Program-made: the position numbers and the translations under genes
The notes under the pieces: model-generated
What the model was told of the DNA's origin: nothing
The model's input: only the letters and a program-made list of their open reading frames with translations
Databases searched by the model: none
NCBI RefSeq assembly: GCF_001418005.1
Contig: NZ_LIOL01000008.1
Location: 62,001 to 126,000, forward strand
DNA: 64,000 bases
Direction of reading: 5' to 3'
Origin: Chelatococcus sambhunathii
Lineage (GTDB): Bacteria > Pseudomonadota > Alphaproteobacteria > Rhizobiales > Beijerinckiaceae
Shown: one piece after another, positions 16,704 to 28,908 of the stretch
Numbering within the stretch: position 1 is the stretch's first letter
How the letters are laid out: every line of letters begins with the position of its first letter

Positions 16704-17561
16704 CTACTCGGCCGCCTCGCGAATATTCTCGCGATAGGGATGGGCGGGGAAGACACCGAGAATGTTGAGCTCGCGCGAGAAGAAGCCGAGTTCCTCCAGT
16801 GCCAGCTTGAGCGACCTGTCATCCGGGTGGCCTTCGACCTCCGCATAGAACTGGGTGGCGAAGAAATGTCCCTCGATCATGTAGCTCTCGAGCTTCGTCA
16901 TGTTGATGCCGTTGGTGGCGAAGCCGCCGAGCGCCTTGTAAAGCGCCGCCGGCACGTTGCGCACGCGGAAGACGAAGCTGGTGACAGCCTTTCCGTTGCC
17001 GGCTTCCGTCCACTGCGCCGTGCGCGACAGGATGACGAAACGGGTGGTGTTGTGGGCCTCGTCCTCGACGTCCTCCATGAGCGTGTCGAGGCCGTAGATC
17101 TCGCCGGCGAGCCGCGTGGCGAGCGAGGCCGAGGCGGGATCGTTCCATTCCGCGACCATGCGGGCCGATCCTGCCGTATCAGCCGCGACCACGGCCTTCA
17201 GACCGAGCTTGCGGATGATCTTGCGGCACTGGCCGAGCCCGTGCACGTGGCTGTAGACCGTCTTGATCGTGGCGAGCGTTGCTCCCTTCGGCGCGAGCAA
17301 CTGGAAGTGGATGGGCAAGAAATATTCGCCGACGATGTGAAGGCCGGAGGTCGGCAGGAGGTGGTGGATGTCGGCGACGCGCCCGGCAATCGAGTTGTCG
17401 ATCGGGATCATGCCGAGCTCCGCTCGCCCCTCCTGCACCGCGGCAAAGGCGTCCTCGAAGGTCGCGCAGGGCAGGGGTTCCCAGTCGGGATAGACGTCCT
17501 TGCAGGCAATGTGCGAATTGGCGCCGGGCTCGCCCTGATAGGCGATGATCTTCTTGGCCAT
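16704..17561 (-). CDS. pheA: Prephenate dehydratase
   Basis: A 285-residue monofunctional enzyme turning prephenate into phenylpyruvate for phenylalanine synthesis. The substrate-site motif GEPGANSH lies near the N-terminus, the TRF motif that includes the catalytic threonine is in NTTRFVIL, and an ACT regulatory domain closes the protein with ESYMIEGHF, the phenylalanine-binding site. No chorismate mutase domain is fused. It starts 25 bases after the kdsB stop, so the two genes probably share a message. Confidence 0.95.
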   Translation of the reverse strand: MAKKIIAYQGEPGANSHIACKDVYPDWEPLPCATFEDAFAAVQEGRAELGMIPIDNSIAGRVADIHHLLPTSGLHIVGEYFLPIHFQLLAPKGATLATIKTVYSHVHGLGQCRKIIRKLGLKAVVAADTAGSARMVAEWNDPASASLATRLAGEIYGLDTLMEDVEDEAHNTTRFVILSRTAQWTEAGNGKAVTSFVFRVRNVPAALYKALGGFATNGINMTKLESYMIEGHFFATQFYAEVEGHPDDRSLKLALEELGFFSRELNILGVFPAHPYRENIREAAE

Positions 17562-17586
17562 TGGGGAAGTCCTCGCGGATAAAAGG

Positions 17587-18324
17587 TCAGCGGCGCGGCG
17601 CGAGCATGGCGCGGGCGCGTTCGAGATCGTGCGGCGTGTCGACGCCGAGTGGCACGTCGTCCACGACGACGATGTCGATGCGCATTCCGGCTTCGATCGC
17701 CCGCAGCTGCTCGAGCCGCTCGCGGCGCTCCAGCGGCGAGGGTGGCAGGGCGACAAAGCGCGCGAGCGCGGCACGGCGATAGGTATAGAGGCCGATGTGA
17801 TGCAGCAGCGGCCCTTCGCCGTAGGGTGCGGTGGCGCGGGTGAAGTAGAGCGCGCGCAGGTGCCTTGGCGCGATCTCGCTGCCGATGGCCTTGACCACAC
17901 TCGGTTCCGTCCGCTCCTCCTCGCGGGTGATGACCGCGGCAAGCGTCGCGATGTCGACGGCGGGGTCGGCGAGGGGGCGCGCCGAGGCCACGATGACGCG
18001 CGGATCGATGGTTGGCAGGTCACCCTGCACGTTGACAACGATGTCGTGCCGGCCATCGGGGTCGAGGCGCTCGAGAGCCTCGTAAATCCGGTCCGAGCCC
18101 GACTGGTGGTCCGAGCGCGTCATCACCGCGCGTCCGCCGGCTTTCGTGACGGCCTCGGCGATCGCGGGCGTGTCGGTTGCCACGGCGACCGGGCCGATGC
18201 CCGCTTCCTCGGCCCGCCGCAAGACGTGCACGATCATCGGCTCCCCGTGGATGTCCGCGAGGGGCTTATCCGGCAGGCGTGTCGCGGCGAGGCGGGCGGG
18301 GATGAGGACGATGGGATCGGGCAT
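17587..18324 (-). CDS. kdsB: CMP-KDO synthetase (3-deoxy-manno-octulosonate cytidylyltransferase)
   Basis: A 245-residue enzyme that activates KDO with CTP for lipid A core synthesis. It opens with [18 protein letters not shown], carries [10 protein letters not shown] and the metal-site region NVQGDLP, in which the usual NVQGDEP glutamate is leucine, then [13 protein letters not shown]. Although the frame stays open far upstream, the ATG at 18324 gives the exact family start. The upstream gene on the other strand, a cytochrome c, is divergent with a 279-base gap. Confidence 0.93.
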   Translation of the reverse strand: MPDPIVLIPARLAATRLPDKPLADIHGEPMIVHVLRRAEEAGIGPVAVATDTPAIAEAVTKAGGRAVMTRSDHQSGSDRIYEALERLDPDGRHDIVVNVQGDLPTIDPRVIVASARPLADPAVDIATLAAVITREEERTEPSVVKAIGSEIAPRHLRALYFTRATAPYGEGPLLHHIGLYTYRRAALARFVALPPSPLERRERLEQLRAIEAGMRIDIVVVDDVPLGVDTPHDLERARAMLAPRR

Positions 18325-18603
18325 GTCGGCGTTTCGCTGGTCGTTCTCGTTGCGGCCGCCGGATATCCGCGGGGAGCGGCCGGTGCGCCGGGCGCTTATA
18401 GCAGGCGCTGCGCCGTCCGTCCTCCCCGACGCGCGGTGGACAATTGCGCGCGCGAGGGCGGTGCGACGACATAACCGCACGCGCCTTATTGCCAAGCGCC
18501 CGCCAAAGCGGGTAATCATCCGCCGCCGCAGGGGGCTCGCCCCGTGCGGCGCCTTGCCTTTGCCGACACCTCGTCCGTAGCGACGGACCGGAGCTGCCGA
18601 CCG

Positions 18604-19158
18604 ATGGATTCCTTCGAGCTCAACAAGATCGCGGGCGCCGTGCTGGGCACCCTTCTGTTTGTCATGGGCCTCAATATCGTGGCGGGTATCGTCTTTGCCC
18701 CGCACCGGCCCGCAGTGCCCGGCTACGACCTGCCTTCGGCCGAGGAAGCGACCGCGGGTGGCGGCGAGGCCACACCCCAGACGCCGACGGTGCCGCTGCC
18801 CGAACTCCTGGCGAAGGCCGACCCGGCCCGCGGTGAGAAGGCGGTTGCCAAGTGCAAGGCCTGCCACACCTTCGAGAAGGGTGGCCCCAACAAGGTCGGC
18901 CCGCACCTGTGGGACGTCGTTGACCGGCAGATCGCGGAAGTGTCGGACTTCAGCTACTCTGCCACACTCAAGGAACACGGCGCCAACGGCGAGAAGTGGA
19001 CCTTTGAGCACCTCAACGAGTTCATCGCCAACCCGCGCGGCTATATGAAGGGCACGATCATGGCCTTCGCCGGCGTTGCCAAGCCGGAAGAGCGGGCGGA
19101 TATCCTCGCCTACCTGCGCACCCTCTCCGACAATCCGGCGCCCCTGCCGGCAGAGTGA
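18604..19158 (+). CDS. Membrane-anchored cytochrome c (CycM type)
   Basis: A 184-residue electron carrier with an uncleaved N-terminal membrane helix (about residues 7-29), an Ala/Pro-rich linker and one class I haem c domain: CKACH at 84-88 and a methionine ligand in the GTIMAFAG loop. This arrangement matches CycM/cytochrome c552-like proteins that feed electrons to terminal oxidases from the periplasmic side. The ATG at 18604 is chosen because upstream codons would precede the membrane anchor with charged sequence. Confidence 0.92.
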   Translation: MDSFELNKIAGAVLGTLLFVMGLNIVAGIVFAPHRPAVPGYDLPSAEEATAGGGEATPQTPTVPLPELLAKADPARGEKAVAKCKACHTFEKGGPNKVGPHLWDVVDRQIAEVSDFSYSATLKEHGANGEKWTFEHLNEFIANPRGYMKGTIMAFAGVAKPEERADILAYLRTLSDNPAPLPAE

Positions 19159-19182
19159 GAGGGATATCCGGGACAGTTGAAA

Positions 19183-19205
19183 CGGCCGGGCCATTAGCCC
19201 GGCCG
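19183..19205 (+). terminator. Stem-loop after the cytochrome c gene
   Basis: CGGCCGGGC at 19183-19191 pairs with GCCCGGCCG at 19197-19205 around a 5-base loop, 24 bases past the cytochrome c stop codon. Only a short TTT follows within a few bases, so termination efficiency is uncertain. Confidence 0.5.
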
Positions 19206-19392
19206 AATCGTTTCTGGACGCCGCGCCGGCGCTTCTCCCGCCACACAATTTCGACAACCGGGGTTCCGCTGACCCTGCCGGCCGTCTTAGTGTGCCGATC
19301 ATCGCGCCCGTCAAAAGCAGGGGCGCGCAGGAGGCTGGCCGCCTGGTCCGTTGATCGGCGCACCCGGCTTCGTGACGTAGGAGACGAGACAC

Positions 19393-21279
19393 GTGAACGG
19401 ACCGCTGTTCGACCCGACGCGCTTTTCTTTCACCCGGCGCGCCCTGCTCGCGGCGGGCGGCGCGACGGCCGCCGGACTGTTCATGCCGCGCATGGGGCTG
19501 GCCGACGAGGCCGAGGTGCACGGCCTGTCCGCCTTCGGCGACCTCGCCTATCCGCCGGACTTCAAGCACTTCAGCTACGTTAACCCAAACGCGCCGAAGG
19601 GTGGCACGCTCTCGCTGCAGATCAAGCAGGCGGGCGGCAACCAGAATTTCGACACCTTCAACACCCTCAACATCTTCGTGCTGCGCGGCGACGGCGCGGC
19701 GGGGATGGACCTGACCTACGACACGCTGATGGCCGGCTCGGGTGACGAGCCCGATGCACTCTACGGCCTCGTGGCGCGTGCCGTGCGCATCTCGCCGGAT
19801 GAACTGACCTACCGCTTCGTGCTGCGGCCTGAAGCGCGCTTTCACGACGGCTCGCGTATCACGGCCGAGGACGTCGCCTTCTCGCTCGATACCCTCAAGA
19901 CCAAGGGGCATCCGAACTACCGCGCCATTCTCACGGAAGTCGTCGGCGCGGAGGTGGAGCGCGAGGATGTCGTTGCCATCCGCCTGTCGCCGCAGCGCAG
20001 CCGCGACCTGCACCTCGTCGTGGCGAGCCTGCCCGTCTTTTCCAGGGCCTACTGGAACGGGCGCGACTTCGAGGCGACGACGCTCGAGGCGCCGCTCGGC
20101 TCCGGTCCCTACCGGGTCGGGCGCTTCGAGGTTGGCCGCTTCATAGAGTTCGAGCGGGTGGAGGACTATTGGGCGCGCGATCTGCCGGTGAATGTCGGCG
20201 GCAACAATTTCGGCCGCATCCGCTACGAGTATTTCCGCGACCGGCAGGTGGCCTTCGAGGCCTTCAAGTCCGGCGCCTTCAATTACCATGAGGAATATAC
20301 GGCCCGCATCTGGGCGACGGGATACGACTTCCCCGCCGTGCGTGAAGGCCGTGTCAAGCGCGAGGAGATCCCGACGCGCTCGGCCGTGCCGACGCAGGGC
20401 TGGTACTTCAACACGCGCCGCGCCCAGTTCCGCGACCCGCGCGTGCGCGAGGCGATCGGCCTCGCCTTCGATTTCGAATGGACGAACAAGAACATCATGT
20501 ATTCGGCCTACAAGCGGCTGACCTCCTTCTTCGAGGCCTCGGAGATGAAGGCGACGGGCATGCCATCGCCGGAGGAACTGGCGCTCCTCGAGCCGTTCCG
20601 GACCGATCTACCGGAGGAGGTCTTCGGCGAGCCCTACGTGCCGCCGGTGTCCGACGGCTCCGGCAGCGACCGCGCCCTGCTGCGGCGGGCGGATGAGCTC
20701 CTGCGCGATGCGGGCTGCAAGCGCGAGGGGCGGCGGCTTCTCTTGCCGGATGGGCAGCCCTTCACCATCGAATTCCTCGACTTCCAGCCGACGCTGCAGC
20801 CGCACACCCAGCCCTTCCAGGAGAACCTGCAGCGGCTCGGCATCGAGGCGCGCTCGCGCATCGTCGATGCGGCCCAGTACCGGCGACGCATGGACGAATT
20901 CGACTTCGACATGGCGAGCATGGCACTGACCGGTAGCCTGACGCCCGGCGACAGCATGCGCGTCGTCTACGGCTCGGAGGCGGCGAAGACGCCAGGTTCG
21001 CGGAACGTCGCCGGCATCGCGAACCCTGCCATCGACGCGCTCATCGAGCGCATCGGCCGGGCCAAGACGCGCGCGGAGCTCACCATCGCCTGCCGGGCGC
21101 TGGACCGTGTCCTCAGGGCCGGCCGCTACTGGGTGCCGATGTGGTACAAGGACCAGACACTCGTCGCCTACTGGGATGTCTTCTCGCGGCCGGACAAGAC
21201 GCCGAAATACGGCTCGGGCGCGCCGGGCACGTGGTGGTACGACACTGCGAAGGCAAAGCGGATCGGCGTCGAGCGATGA
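19393..21279 (+). CDS. yejA: Peptide ABC transporter solute-binding protein, YejA type
   Basis: A 628-residue periplasmic binding protein (SBP family 5). It starts with GTG at 19393 behind AGGAGA, and its leader [16 protein letters not shown] is a twin-arginine signal. The mature part begins near [15 protein letters not shown], typical of YejA, with the family marker PKGGTLSLQ soon after. YejABEF imports oligopeptides, and in E. coli microcin C. It leads the operon with its permeases and ATPase downstream and a DUF4260 gene overlapping its stop codon. Confidence 0.9.
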   Translation: MNGPLFDPTRFSFTRRALLAAGGATAAGLFMPRMGLADEAEVHGLSAFGDLAYPPDFKHFSYVNPNAPKGGTLSLQIKQAGGNQNFDTFNTLNIFVLRGDGAAGMDLTYDTLMAGSGDEPDALYGLVARAVRISPDELTYRFVLRPEARFHDGSRITAEDVAFSLDTLKTKGHPNYRAILTEVVGAEVEREDVVAIRLSPQRSRDLHLVVASLPVFSRAYWNGRDFEATTLEAPLGSGPYRVGRFEVGRFIEFERVEDYWARDLPVNVGGNNFGRIRYEYFRDRQVAFEAFKSGAFNYHEEYTARIWATGYDFPAVREGRVKREEIPTRSAVPTQGWYFNTRRAQFRDPRVREAIGLAFDFEWTNKNIMYSAYKRLTSFFEASEMKATGMPSPEELALLEPFRTDLPEEVFGEPYVPPVSDGSGSDRALLRRADELLRDAGCKREGRRLLLPDGQPFTIEFLDFQPTLQPHTQPFQENLQRLGIEARSRIVDAAQYRRRMDEFDFDMASMALTGSLTPGDSMRVVYGSEAAKTPGSRNVAGIANPAIDALIERIGRAKTRAELTIACRALDRVLRAGRYWVPMWYKDQTLVAYWDVFSRPDKTPKYGSGAPGTWWYDTAKAKRIGVER

Positions 21280-21680
21280 ATATGTCGGACGAATTTAGAG
21301 GCGTTGCCGGCTTGCCGCGAACGATCCTGAAGATCGAAGCGCTGCTGACCTGGGGGGCTGCGACATTCGCGTTCTCCCTCACCGGGGCTCCCTGGTGGCT
21401 CTATGCGGCGCTCTTCTTCGTGCCGGACGTCAGTTTCCTTGGCTATCTGGCCGGTGCGCGGATCGGGGCAATCGCCTACAATGCTCTTCACTCGCATATC
21501 GCGCCCGTTCTGCTCGCCGCGGTCGGGTTTGCGCTGGGGGCACAGGAGGTGCTTGCGGTGGCTGCGATCTGGGTCGCCCACATCGGTTTCGACAGGACGC
21601 TCGGCTACGGGCTGAAATACGCAAGCGGCTTTTGCGATACACATCTCGGCCCGGTCGGCAGAAAGGCGGTGGCGTCGTAA
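21276..21680 (+). CDS. DUF4260 small membrane protein inside the yej operon
   Basis: A 134-residue hydrophobic protein with about four membrane segments and the DUF4260 hallmark stretches LGYLAGARIGAIAYN and HIGFDRTLGYGLKY. Its ATG overlaps the yejA stop (ATGA), and yejB starts directly after its own stop, so it is coupled on both sides. DUF4260 has no established function. Its position between a binding protein and its permease is not part of the usual yejABEF layout. Confidence 0.85.
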   Translation: MNMSDEFRGVAGLPRTILKIEALLTWGAATFAFSLTGAPWWLYAALFFVPDVSFLGYLAGARIGAIAYNALHSHIAPVLLAAVGFALGAQEVLAVAAIWVAHIGFDRTLGYGLKYASGFCDTHLGPVGRKAVAS

Positions 21681-22754
21681 ATGCTGGCCTACGCGCTGCG
21701 ACGCATTCTCCTCATGGTGCCGACGCTGTTCGGCATCATGCTCGTCTCCTTCGTCATCGTGCAGTTCGCACCGGGCGGCCCGGTGGAGCGGGTGCTCGCA
21801 CAGATCCAGGGCACCGACGCCGGCGCCACGGCCCGCTTCGCAGGCGGCGGCGCGGGGGATGCCGGCCAGTCGCGCTATCGCGGCGCGCAGGGGCTCGACC
21901 CGGCCTTCATCAAGGAGCTCGAGCGGCAGTTCGGCTTCGACAAGCCGGCGCCCGAGCGCTTCGCCAAGATGATGGTGGACTACGCCACCTTCGACTTCGG
22001 CCGCAGCTACTTCCGCGACATCGCCGTCGTCGACCTTATCGCCGAAAAGCTGCCCGTGTCGATCTCGCTCGGGCTGTGGATGATGCTGATCTCCTATGCC
22101 ATTTCGATTCCGCTCGGCATCGCCAAGGCGGTGCGCGACGGCGAGCGCTTCGACACCTGGACCTCGGCCGTCGTCGTCGTCGGCTATGCCATCCCGAGCT
22201 TTCTCTTCGCCATCCTGCTCATCGTGCTCTTTGCCGGTGGCTCCTTCTGGCAGCTCTTCCCGCTCAGGGGGCTGACCTCGGACAACTGGCGCGACTTGTC
22301 GCTCATGGCCAAGGTCGGCGACTATCTGTGGCACATCGCGCTGCCAGTGCTGGCGCTCACGCTCGGCGCCTTCGCGACGACGACGCTGCTGACCAAGAAC
22401 TCCTTTCTCGAGGAGATCCGCAAGCACTACGTGCTGACGGCGCGGATGAAGGGCCTGTCGGAGCGGCAAGTGCTCTACGGGCACGTCTTCCGCAACGCCA
22501 TGCTGATCGTGGTCTCGGGCTTTCCGGGCGCTTTCATCGGTGCCTTCTTCACCGGCTCGCTGCTGATCGAGACCATCTTCTCGCTCGACGGACTGGGGCT
22601 CCTGTCCTTCGAGGCCATCGTCAACCGCGACTATCCCGTCGTCTTCGCCAATCTTTACATCTTTGCCCTCATCGGCCTTCTCGTGAATCTCCTCTCCGAC
22701 CTCACCTACATGTGGATCGATCCGCGCATCGATTTCGAGACGCGCGAGGTGTGA
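21681..22754 (+). CDS. yejB: Peptide ABC transporter permease YejB
   Basis: A 357-residue inner-membrane permease with the DppB-type N-terminus ([21 protein letters not shown]), a long periplasmic loop with Gly-rich sequence around 50-65, and the EAA coupling loop ([21 protein letters not shown]) that contacts the ATPase. About six membrane helices are visible. It begins immediately after the DUF4260 stop codon and is followed 1 base later by yejE. Confidence 0.92.
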   Translation: MLAYALRRILLMVPTLFGIMLVSFVIVQFAPGGPVERVLAQIQGTDAGATARFAGGGAGDAGQSRYRGAQGLDPAFIKELERQFGFDKPAPERFAKMMVDYATFDFGRSYFRDIAVVDLIAEKLPVSISLGLWMMLISYAISIPLGIAKAVRDGERFDTWTSAVVVVGYAIPSFLFAILLIVLFAGGSFWQLFPLRGLTSDNWRDLSLMAKVGDYLWHIALPVLALTLGAFATTTLLTKNSFLEEIRKHYVLTARMKGLSERQVLYGHVFRNAMLIVVSGFPGAFIGAFFTGSLLIETIFSLDGLGLLSFEAIVNRDYPVVFANLYIFALIGLLVNLLSDLTYMWIDPRIDFETREV

Positions 22755-22755
22755 C

Positions 22756-23922
22756 GTGGCCGAGACCTCGACCCTCACGAAGCCCGAGAAGACGGCCAAG
22801 CTCGCCCCGCCGCTGCCGCGCCGAGGGGTTTTGCGCCTGTCGCCGATCAACGCCCGTCGTCTCGCCAATTTCCGGGCGAACCGGCGCGGCCACTGGTCGT
22901 TCTGGATCTTTCTGGCGCTCTTCGTTCTCAGCCTTTTCGCCGAGTTCATCGCCAATGACCGGCCGATTCTCGTCTCCTACAAGGGCGAGTTCCTGATGCC
23001 GGTGCTCATCGACTATCCGGAGGAGAAGTTCGGCGGCTTCCTCGCCGTCACCGACTACCGCGACCCCGCCATCGCCTCAGAGATTGCCGAGAACGGCTGG
23101 TCCCTGTGGCCGCCGATCCGCTTCTCCTACAACACGCACAACCGCAACCTGCCGGTGCCGGCGCCCTCGCCGCCGACGTGGCTGCTCAGCGACGCCGAGT
23201 GCCGCCCCTCCGCCGAGCGCGTCGGCGGCAGCACCTGCGCCGACATCGAATGGAATTGGCTCGGCACCGACGACCAGGGCCGCGACGTCGTGGCGCGGCT
23301 CATCTACGGCTTCCGCATCTCCGTCCTCTTCGGCCTGACCCTGACTGTCGTCTCCTCGCTGATCGGCGTCGCGGCGGGCGCGGTGCAGGGTTATTTCGGC
23401 GGCTGGATCGACCTCCTCTTCCAGCGGCTGATCGAAATCTGGACGGCGATCCCGGCGCTCTATCTCCTCATCATCATCTCGGCCGTCATCACGCCGGGCT
23501 TCTTCGTGCTGCTCGGCATCCTGCTGCTGTTCTCGTGGGTGGCGCTCGTCGGCGTGGTGCGGGCCGAATTCTTGCGTGCGCGCAATTTCGAATATGTGCG
23601 CGCCGCCCGGGCACTCGGCCTGCCGAACGGGACCATCATGCTCCGCCACCTCCTGCCGAATGCCATGGTGGCGACGCTGACCTTCCTGCCCTTCATCCTC
23701 AACGGCTCGATCACGACACTGACGTCGCTCGACTTCCTCGGCTTCGGCCTGCCGCCGGGCTCGCCGTCACTCGGGGAACTGCTGGCGCAGGGCAAGAACC
23801 ACCTCGAGGCGCCGTGGCTCGGCCTCACCGGCTTCTTCGTCATCGCCATCATGCTGTCGCTGCTGATCTTCGTCGGCGAAGCGGTGCGCGATGCCTTCGA
23901 CCCGCGAAAGACCTTCGGTTGA
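22756..23922 (+). CDS. yejE: Peptide ABC transporter permease YejE
   Basis: A 388-residue permease of the DppC/OppC group. It starts with GTG at 22756. After a cytoplasmic start and first helix (WIFLALFVLSLFAEFI) it has a large periplasmic insertion containing WNWLGTDDQGRDVVAR, the conserved stretch before the transport domain, then the EAA loop (AARALGLPNGTIMLRHLLPN). The long insertion with two cysteines is usual for YejE. It is followed 3 bases later by yejF. Confidence 0.92.
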   Translation: MAETSTLTKPEKTAKLAPPLPRRGVLRLSPINARRLANFRANRRGHWSFWIFLALFVLSLFAEFIANDRPILVSYKGEFLMPVLIDYPEEKFGGFLAVTDYRDPAIASEIAENGWSLWPPIRFSYNTHNRNLPVPAPSPPTWLLSDAECRPSAERVGGSTCADIEWNWLGTDDQGRDVVARLIYGFRISVLFGLTLTVVSSLIGVAAGAVQGYFGGWIDLLFQRLIEIWTAIPALYLLIIISAVITPGFFVLLGILLLFSWVALVGVVRAEFLRARNFEYVRAARALGLPNGTIMLRHLLPNAMVATLTFLPFILNGSITTLTSLDFLGFGLPPGSPSLGELLAQGKNHLEAPWLGLTGFFVIAIMLSLLIFVGEAVRDAFDPRKTFG

Positions 23923-23925
23923 GCC

Positions 23926-25539
<1,614 letters not shown>

Positions 25540-25625
25540 AACAATCTGCAAAGTTAAATGACTTCGCAGGCTGCCGGGCGCACCTTACAACCGGCCTCCC
25601 ACACATTCCTCTGAGACCCGACGCC

Positions 25626-26852
25626 ATGCCACGCGCCCTGCTTATCGTGCTCGATTCGGTCGGCGCCGGCGGCGCCCCCGATGCCGCGGCCTTCGGCGAC
25701 GAGGGGGCCAACACGCTCGGCCATATCGCCGCGGCCTGTGCCTCGGGCGAGGCGGACAGGCAGGGCCTGCGCCGGGGGCCGCTCGCGATCCCCAACCTCG
25801 CCCGCCTCGGGCTCTCGCAGGCCTGCGAATTGTCGACCGGGCGCCCGCTCGCCGGCGTGGCGCGGCCGGACGAGCCGGCGGGGCAGTGGGGCGTCGCGCG
25901 CGAGACCTCCATCGGCAAGGACACTCCCTCCGGCCACTGGGAGATCGCGGGGCGGCCGGTACCCTTCGCCTGGGGCTACTTCCCGAACACGCGCCCCGCC
26001 TTCCCGCCGGAGCTCGTGGCGAAGATCGTCGCGGCGGCGAAGCTGCCCGGTATCCTCGGCGACAGGCATGCTTCCGGCACCGCCATCATCGAGGAGCTCG
26101 GCGCCGAGCACGTAGCGAGCGGCAAGCCGATCCTCTACACCTCCGTCGATTCCGTGCTGCAGATCGCCGCGCATGAGGAGACCTTCGGCCTCGAGCGGCT
26201 CTACGAGCTGTGCCGCATCGTCCGCCCCTTGGTCGACCCGCTCAGGATCGGCCGCGTCATCGCTCGGCCGTTCGTCGGCACGCCGGACGGTGGCTTCACC
26301 CGCACTGGCAACCGCAAGGATTTTGCCATCCCCCCGCCGGAAGGAACAATTCTCGACCGGCTCGACGATGCCGGCCGCGCCGTCGTCACGGTGGGCAAGA
26401 TCGGCGACATCTTCGCCCATCGGCACACGGGGCGGGAGATCAAGCCGCACGGCAACGACGCCGTGCTGACGGCGACCCTCGAAGCCTTCCGCACGCTGCC
26501 GGACGGTGGCCTCGTATTCTCCAATCTCGTCGATTTCGACACCGAGTACGGCCACCGCCGGGATGTGGCCGGCTATGCTGCCGCCATCGAGGCCTTCGAC
26601 CGGCGCGTGCCGGAGATCGAGGCCCTGCTCGGACCCGCGGATGTTGCCGTCGTCACCGCCGATCACGGCAACGACCCGACCTGGCGCGGCACCGATCATA
26701 CCCGCGAGCAGGTGCCGGTGCTTGCCTTCGGTCCGGCCGTCGCGCCGGGGTCGATCGGCCTCAGGACAACCTTCGCCGATATCGGCGAAACGCTCGCCGC
26801 CCATCTCGGCTTGCCAGGTTCGGGGCCTGGCAGGCCGTGGTCCTTCATCTGA
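25626..26852 (+). CDS. deoB: Phosphopentomutase
   Basis: A 408-residue alkaline-phosphatase-superfamily enzyme that converts (deoxy)ribose 1-phosphate to the 5-phosphate after nucleoside phosphorolysis. The metal sites are visible in [15 protein letters not shown] at the start and [19 protein letters not shown] near the end; [12 protein letters not shown] includes the phosphorylated threonine. It converges with the flavodoxin-like gene 9 bases away. deoA at 38808 supplies the deoxyribose 1-phosphate that it uses. Confidence 0.95.
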   Translation: MPRALLIVLDSVGAGGAPDAAAFGDEGANTLGHIAAACASGEADRQGLRRGPLAIPNLARLGLSQACELSTGRPLAGVARPDEPAGQWGVARETSIGKDTPSGHWEIAGRPVPFAWGYFPNTRPAFPPELVAKIVAAAKLPGILGDRHASGTAIIEELGAEHVASGKPILYTSVDSVLQIAAHEETFGLERLYELCRIVRPLVDPLRIGRVIARPFVGTPDGGFTRTGNRKDFAIPPPEGTILDRLDDAGRAVVTVGKIGDIFAHRHTGREIKPHGNDAVLTATLEAFRTLPDGGLVFSNLVDFDTEYGHRRDVAGYAAAIEAFDRRVPEIEALLGPADVAVVTADHGNDPTWRGTDHTREQVPVLAFGPAVAPGSIGLRTTFADIGETLAAHLGLPGSGPGRPWSFI

Positions 26853-26861
26853 TATCTGCCG

Positions 26862-27443
26862 CTAGCGGCCCTCGCGCCCGAGGCTCGCCATGCGCGCAAG
26901 CCAGAGCCGGCGCTTCTCCTCGTTGGCCGTGCCGACGCCGCCGAACAGGCTGCGGCGGATCGGCCCCAGGCCGACGAAGGAAAGGATGTTGCGCTCAAGG
27001 CCGCGCAGGCCGTGGGCACCGTACCACCAGCGGTAGATGAAGGCCGGCATGCCCATGGTCACGACGATGCGGACGGAACGGCCGGTGAGCAGCTTCTCGG
27101 GCACCCCGCCGTCGTTGTAGCGAAAGGCGGTGCCGGGGCGCAGCACCTGCTCGAGGAAGGCCTTGGCAAGGGCCGGCAATGTCCCGAGCCAGAGGGGGAA
27201 GACGAGGACGACGTGGTCCGCCCAGGCGAGTGCCTCGCCCGCCTCGGCAAGGCCTTCCGGCATCAGCCCGAGCTCGAAATCGTTCTGCGTGCGCAGGAAC
27301 GGCACGTCGAGCCGGGCGATATCGACCTCCTTCACGCTATGGCCGCCGGCGCGGGCGCCTTCCGCATAGGCGGCCGCCAGGGCGCGGCACAGGCGGGCGG
27401 GATCATTGTCGGGGTGGCCCTGGAGAATGGTGATCTTACGCAT
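26862..27443 (-). CDS. Flavodoxin-fold NAD(P)H oxidoreductase (quinone reductase / MdaB-like)
   Basis: A 193-residue FMN- or FAD-dependent reductase of the NQO/YwrO family: it starts MRKITILQGHPDND, has the phosphate-binding region after it, the WADHVVLVFPLWLGTLPA core strand and loop, and the YRWWYGAHGLRGLERN stretch shared by the family. It is divergent from the uracil-degradation-like operon, with 191 bases between the starts, so a common regulator or function is possible. The physiological substrate is unknown. Confidence 0.82.
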   Translation of the reverse strand: MRKITILQGHPDNDPARLCRALAAAYAEGARAGGHSVKEVDIARLDVPFLRTQNDFELGLMPEGLAEAGEALAWADHVVLVFPLWLGTLPALAKAFLEQVLRPGTAFRYNDGGVPEKLLTGRSVRIVVTMGMPAFIYRWWYGAHGLRGLERNILSFVGLGPIRRSLFGGVGTANEEKRRLWLARMASLGREGR

Positions 27444-27634
27444 GCACTCATCCCATCGAGAACAGTCGCTATGTTCGGCGCAGGCGACGCCGTTTGGTTT
27501 GATGCAGGTCACACGCGCACCATTTGCGCTGCGAGTTGACGCCATCGCCGCGGTGCAGCAAGCTCCCTCCGGTCGAGACCCTTCGAGCCCTCCAGCCTTT
27601 TCGGCGAGGGCTCGTTCTCTTCGGGGCACAGGCC

Positions 27635-28894
27635 ATGACGACGCCGAATCGGTCGAGCCATATCCGTCTCACCTCCCATCCCGAGCCCGAGACGCCTGCG
27701 CGCTTTCCCATCCGCTGGGGCGCGGACACGCCCGCGGAGCGGGGGCCGGTGATCGGCACCGTCACCAATCCGGGCCTGCGCAATGTCATCGGCGCGCATG
27801 GTGGTGCCTATGCGCTCTACCGCGCGCTCGCTGTCTCGTCCGGCGCGCTCAACCCGCTGGTGCGGCCCGACCTCACCAACACCGATCCCGTTGTCGCCAT
27901 CGGGCCGCATCCGCAATGGAGCGAGCCCGGCCGCATCGTCTCGCTCGATCCCTTCGGCCACATGGTGGCGAGCGCCTTTGCTCGCGATGTGGCGGAGGGG
28001 GCTGACATCCGGCCCTCCATCGCCGTCACCCGGGCGCGGCTCAACCTGCCCGAGATCCTCGCCGCCATCGCCGGCCACCGCCTCGCGGCCGACGGCACCA
28101 TCCTGCACGCCTCCGGCGACATCGCCGTCACCAAGATTGCCATCGATCCGGTTTGGCACCTGCCGGGGGTCGCCGAGCGCTTCGGCACGAGCGAACAGAA
28201 GCTGCGGCGCACGCTGTTCGAGCAGACGGGTGGCATGTTCCCGGAGCTCGTGACGCGGCCGGACCTGCACGTCTTCCTGCCGCCCATCGGGGGTACCACG
28301 GTCTATATCGTCGGGGAGGTCGCGGCGCTGACCGACGAGAAGCGCACCATCGCTTGCCGGGTGCACGACGAGTGCAACGGCTCCGACGTCTTCGGCTCCG
28401 ACATCTGCACCTGCCGCCCCTATCTGGTGCACGGCATCGAGGAATGCGTGCGCGAAGCGCAGAAGGGCGGCGCCGGCGTCATCGTCTACAACCGCAAGGA
28501 GGGGCGGGCGCTCGGCGAGGTCACGAAGTTCCTCGTCTACAACGCCCGCAAGCGCCAGGAGGGCGGCGACCAGGCGGCCACCTATTTCGAGCGCACGGAA
28601 TGCGTTGCCGGCGTGCAGGACGCACGCTTCCAGCAGCTGATGCCGGATGTGCTGCACTGGCTCGGCATCCGCCGCATCGACCGGTTCGTCTCCATGTCCA
28701 ACATGAAGTACGACGCCATCACCGGCTCGGGCATCGAGATCGGAGAGCGGGTGCCGATCCCGGACGAACTCGTGCCGCCCGATGCGCAGGTGGAACTCGC
28801 GGCCAAGAAGGCGGCCGGCTACTATACGCCGGAGACGCCGCCGGACGAGGCCGCGCTCAAGGCGACGGTCGGCCGCGACCTCGATCGCTATTGA
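27635..28894 (+). CDS. URC1-like GTP cyclohydrolase II homologue
   Basis: A 419-residue RibA-family protein, twice the size of a normal GTP cyclohydrolase II (about 200) because of a long N-terminal part. The zinc cysteines are kept with exact GCHII spacing: C247, C258, C260 (C-X10-C-X-C), and YNRKEGRALG matches the YxRQEGRxxG substrate motif. Followed by DUF1688 and upp, it fits URC1, which acts on the uracil ring in the URC degradation pathway described in the yeast Lachancea kluyveri. The ATG at 27635 is preferred over an upstream extension. Confidence 0.85.
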   Translation: MTTPNRSSHIRLTSHPEPETPARFPIRWGADTPAERGPVIGTVTNPGLRNVIGAHGGAYALYRALAVSSGALNPLVRPDLTNTDPVVAIGPHPQWSEPGRIVSLDPFGHMVASAFARDVAEGADIRPSIAVTRARLNLPEILAAIAGHRLAADGTILHASGDIAVTKIAIDPVWHLPGVAERFGTSEQKLRRTLFEQTGGMFPELVTRPDLHVFLPPIGGTTVYIVGEVAALTDEKRTIACRVHDECNGSDVFGSDICTCRPYLVHGIEECVREAQKGGAGVIVYNRKEGRALGEVTKFLVYNARKRQEGGDQAATYFERTECVAGVQDARFQQLMPDVLHWLGIRRIDRFVSMSNMKYDAITGSGIEIGERVPIPDELVPPDAQVELAAKKAAGYYTPETPPDEAALKATVGRDLDRY

Positions 28895-28908
28895 GGGACT
28901 GGCGGGTG

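Noticed and set aside
17587-20289. A 900-codon open frame on the minus strand extending kdsB upstream.
   Set aside because: Only its last 245 codons are KdsB; the rest is antisense to cytochrome c and yejA, which have clear motifs. High GC content keeps opposite frames open.
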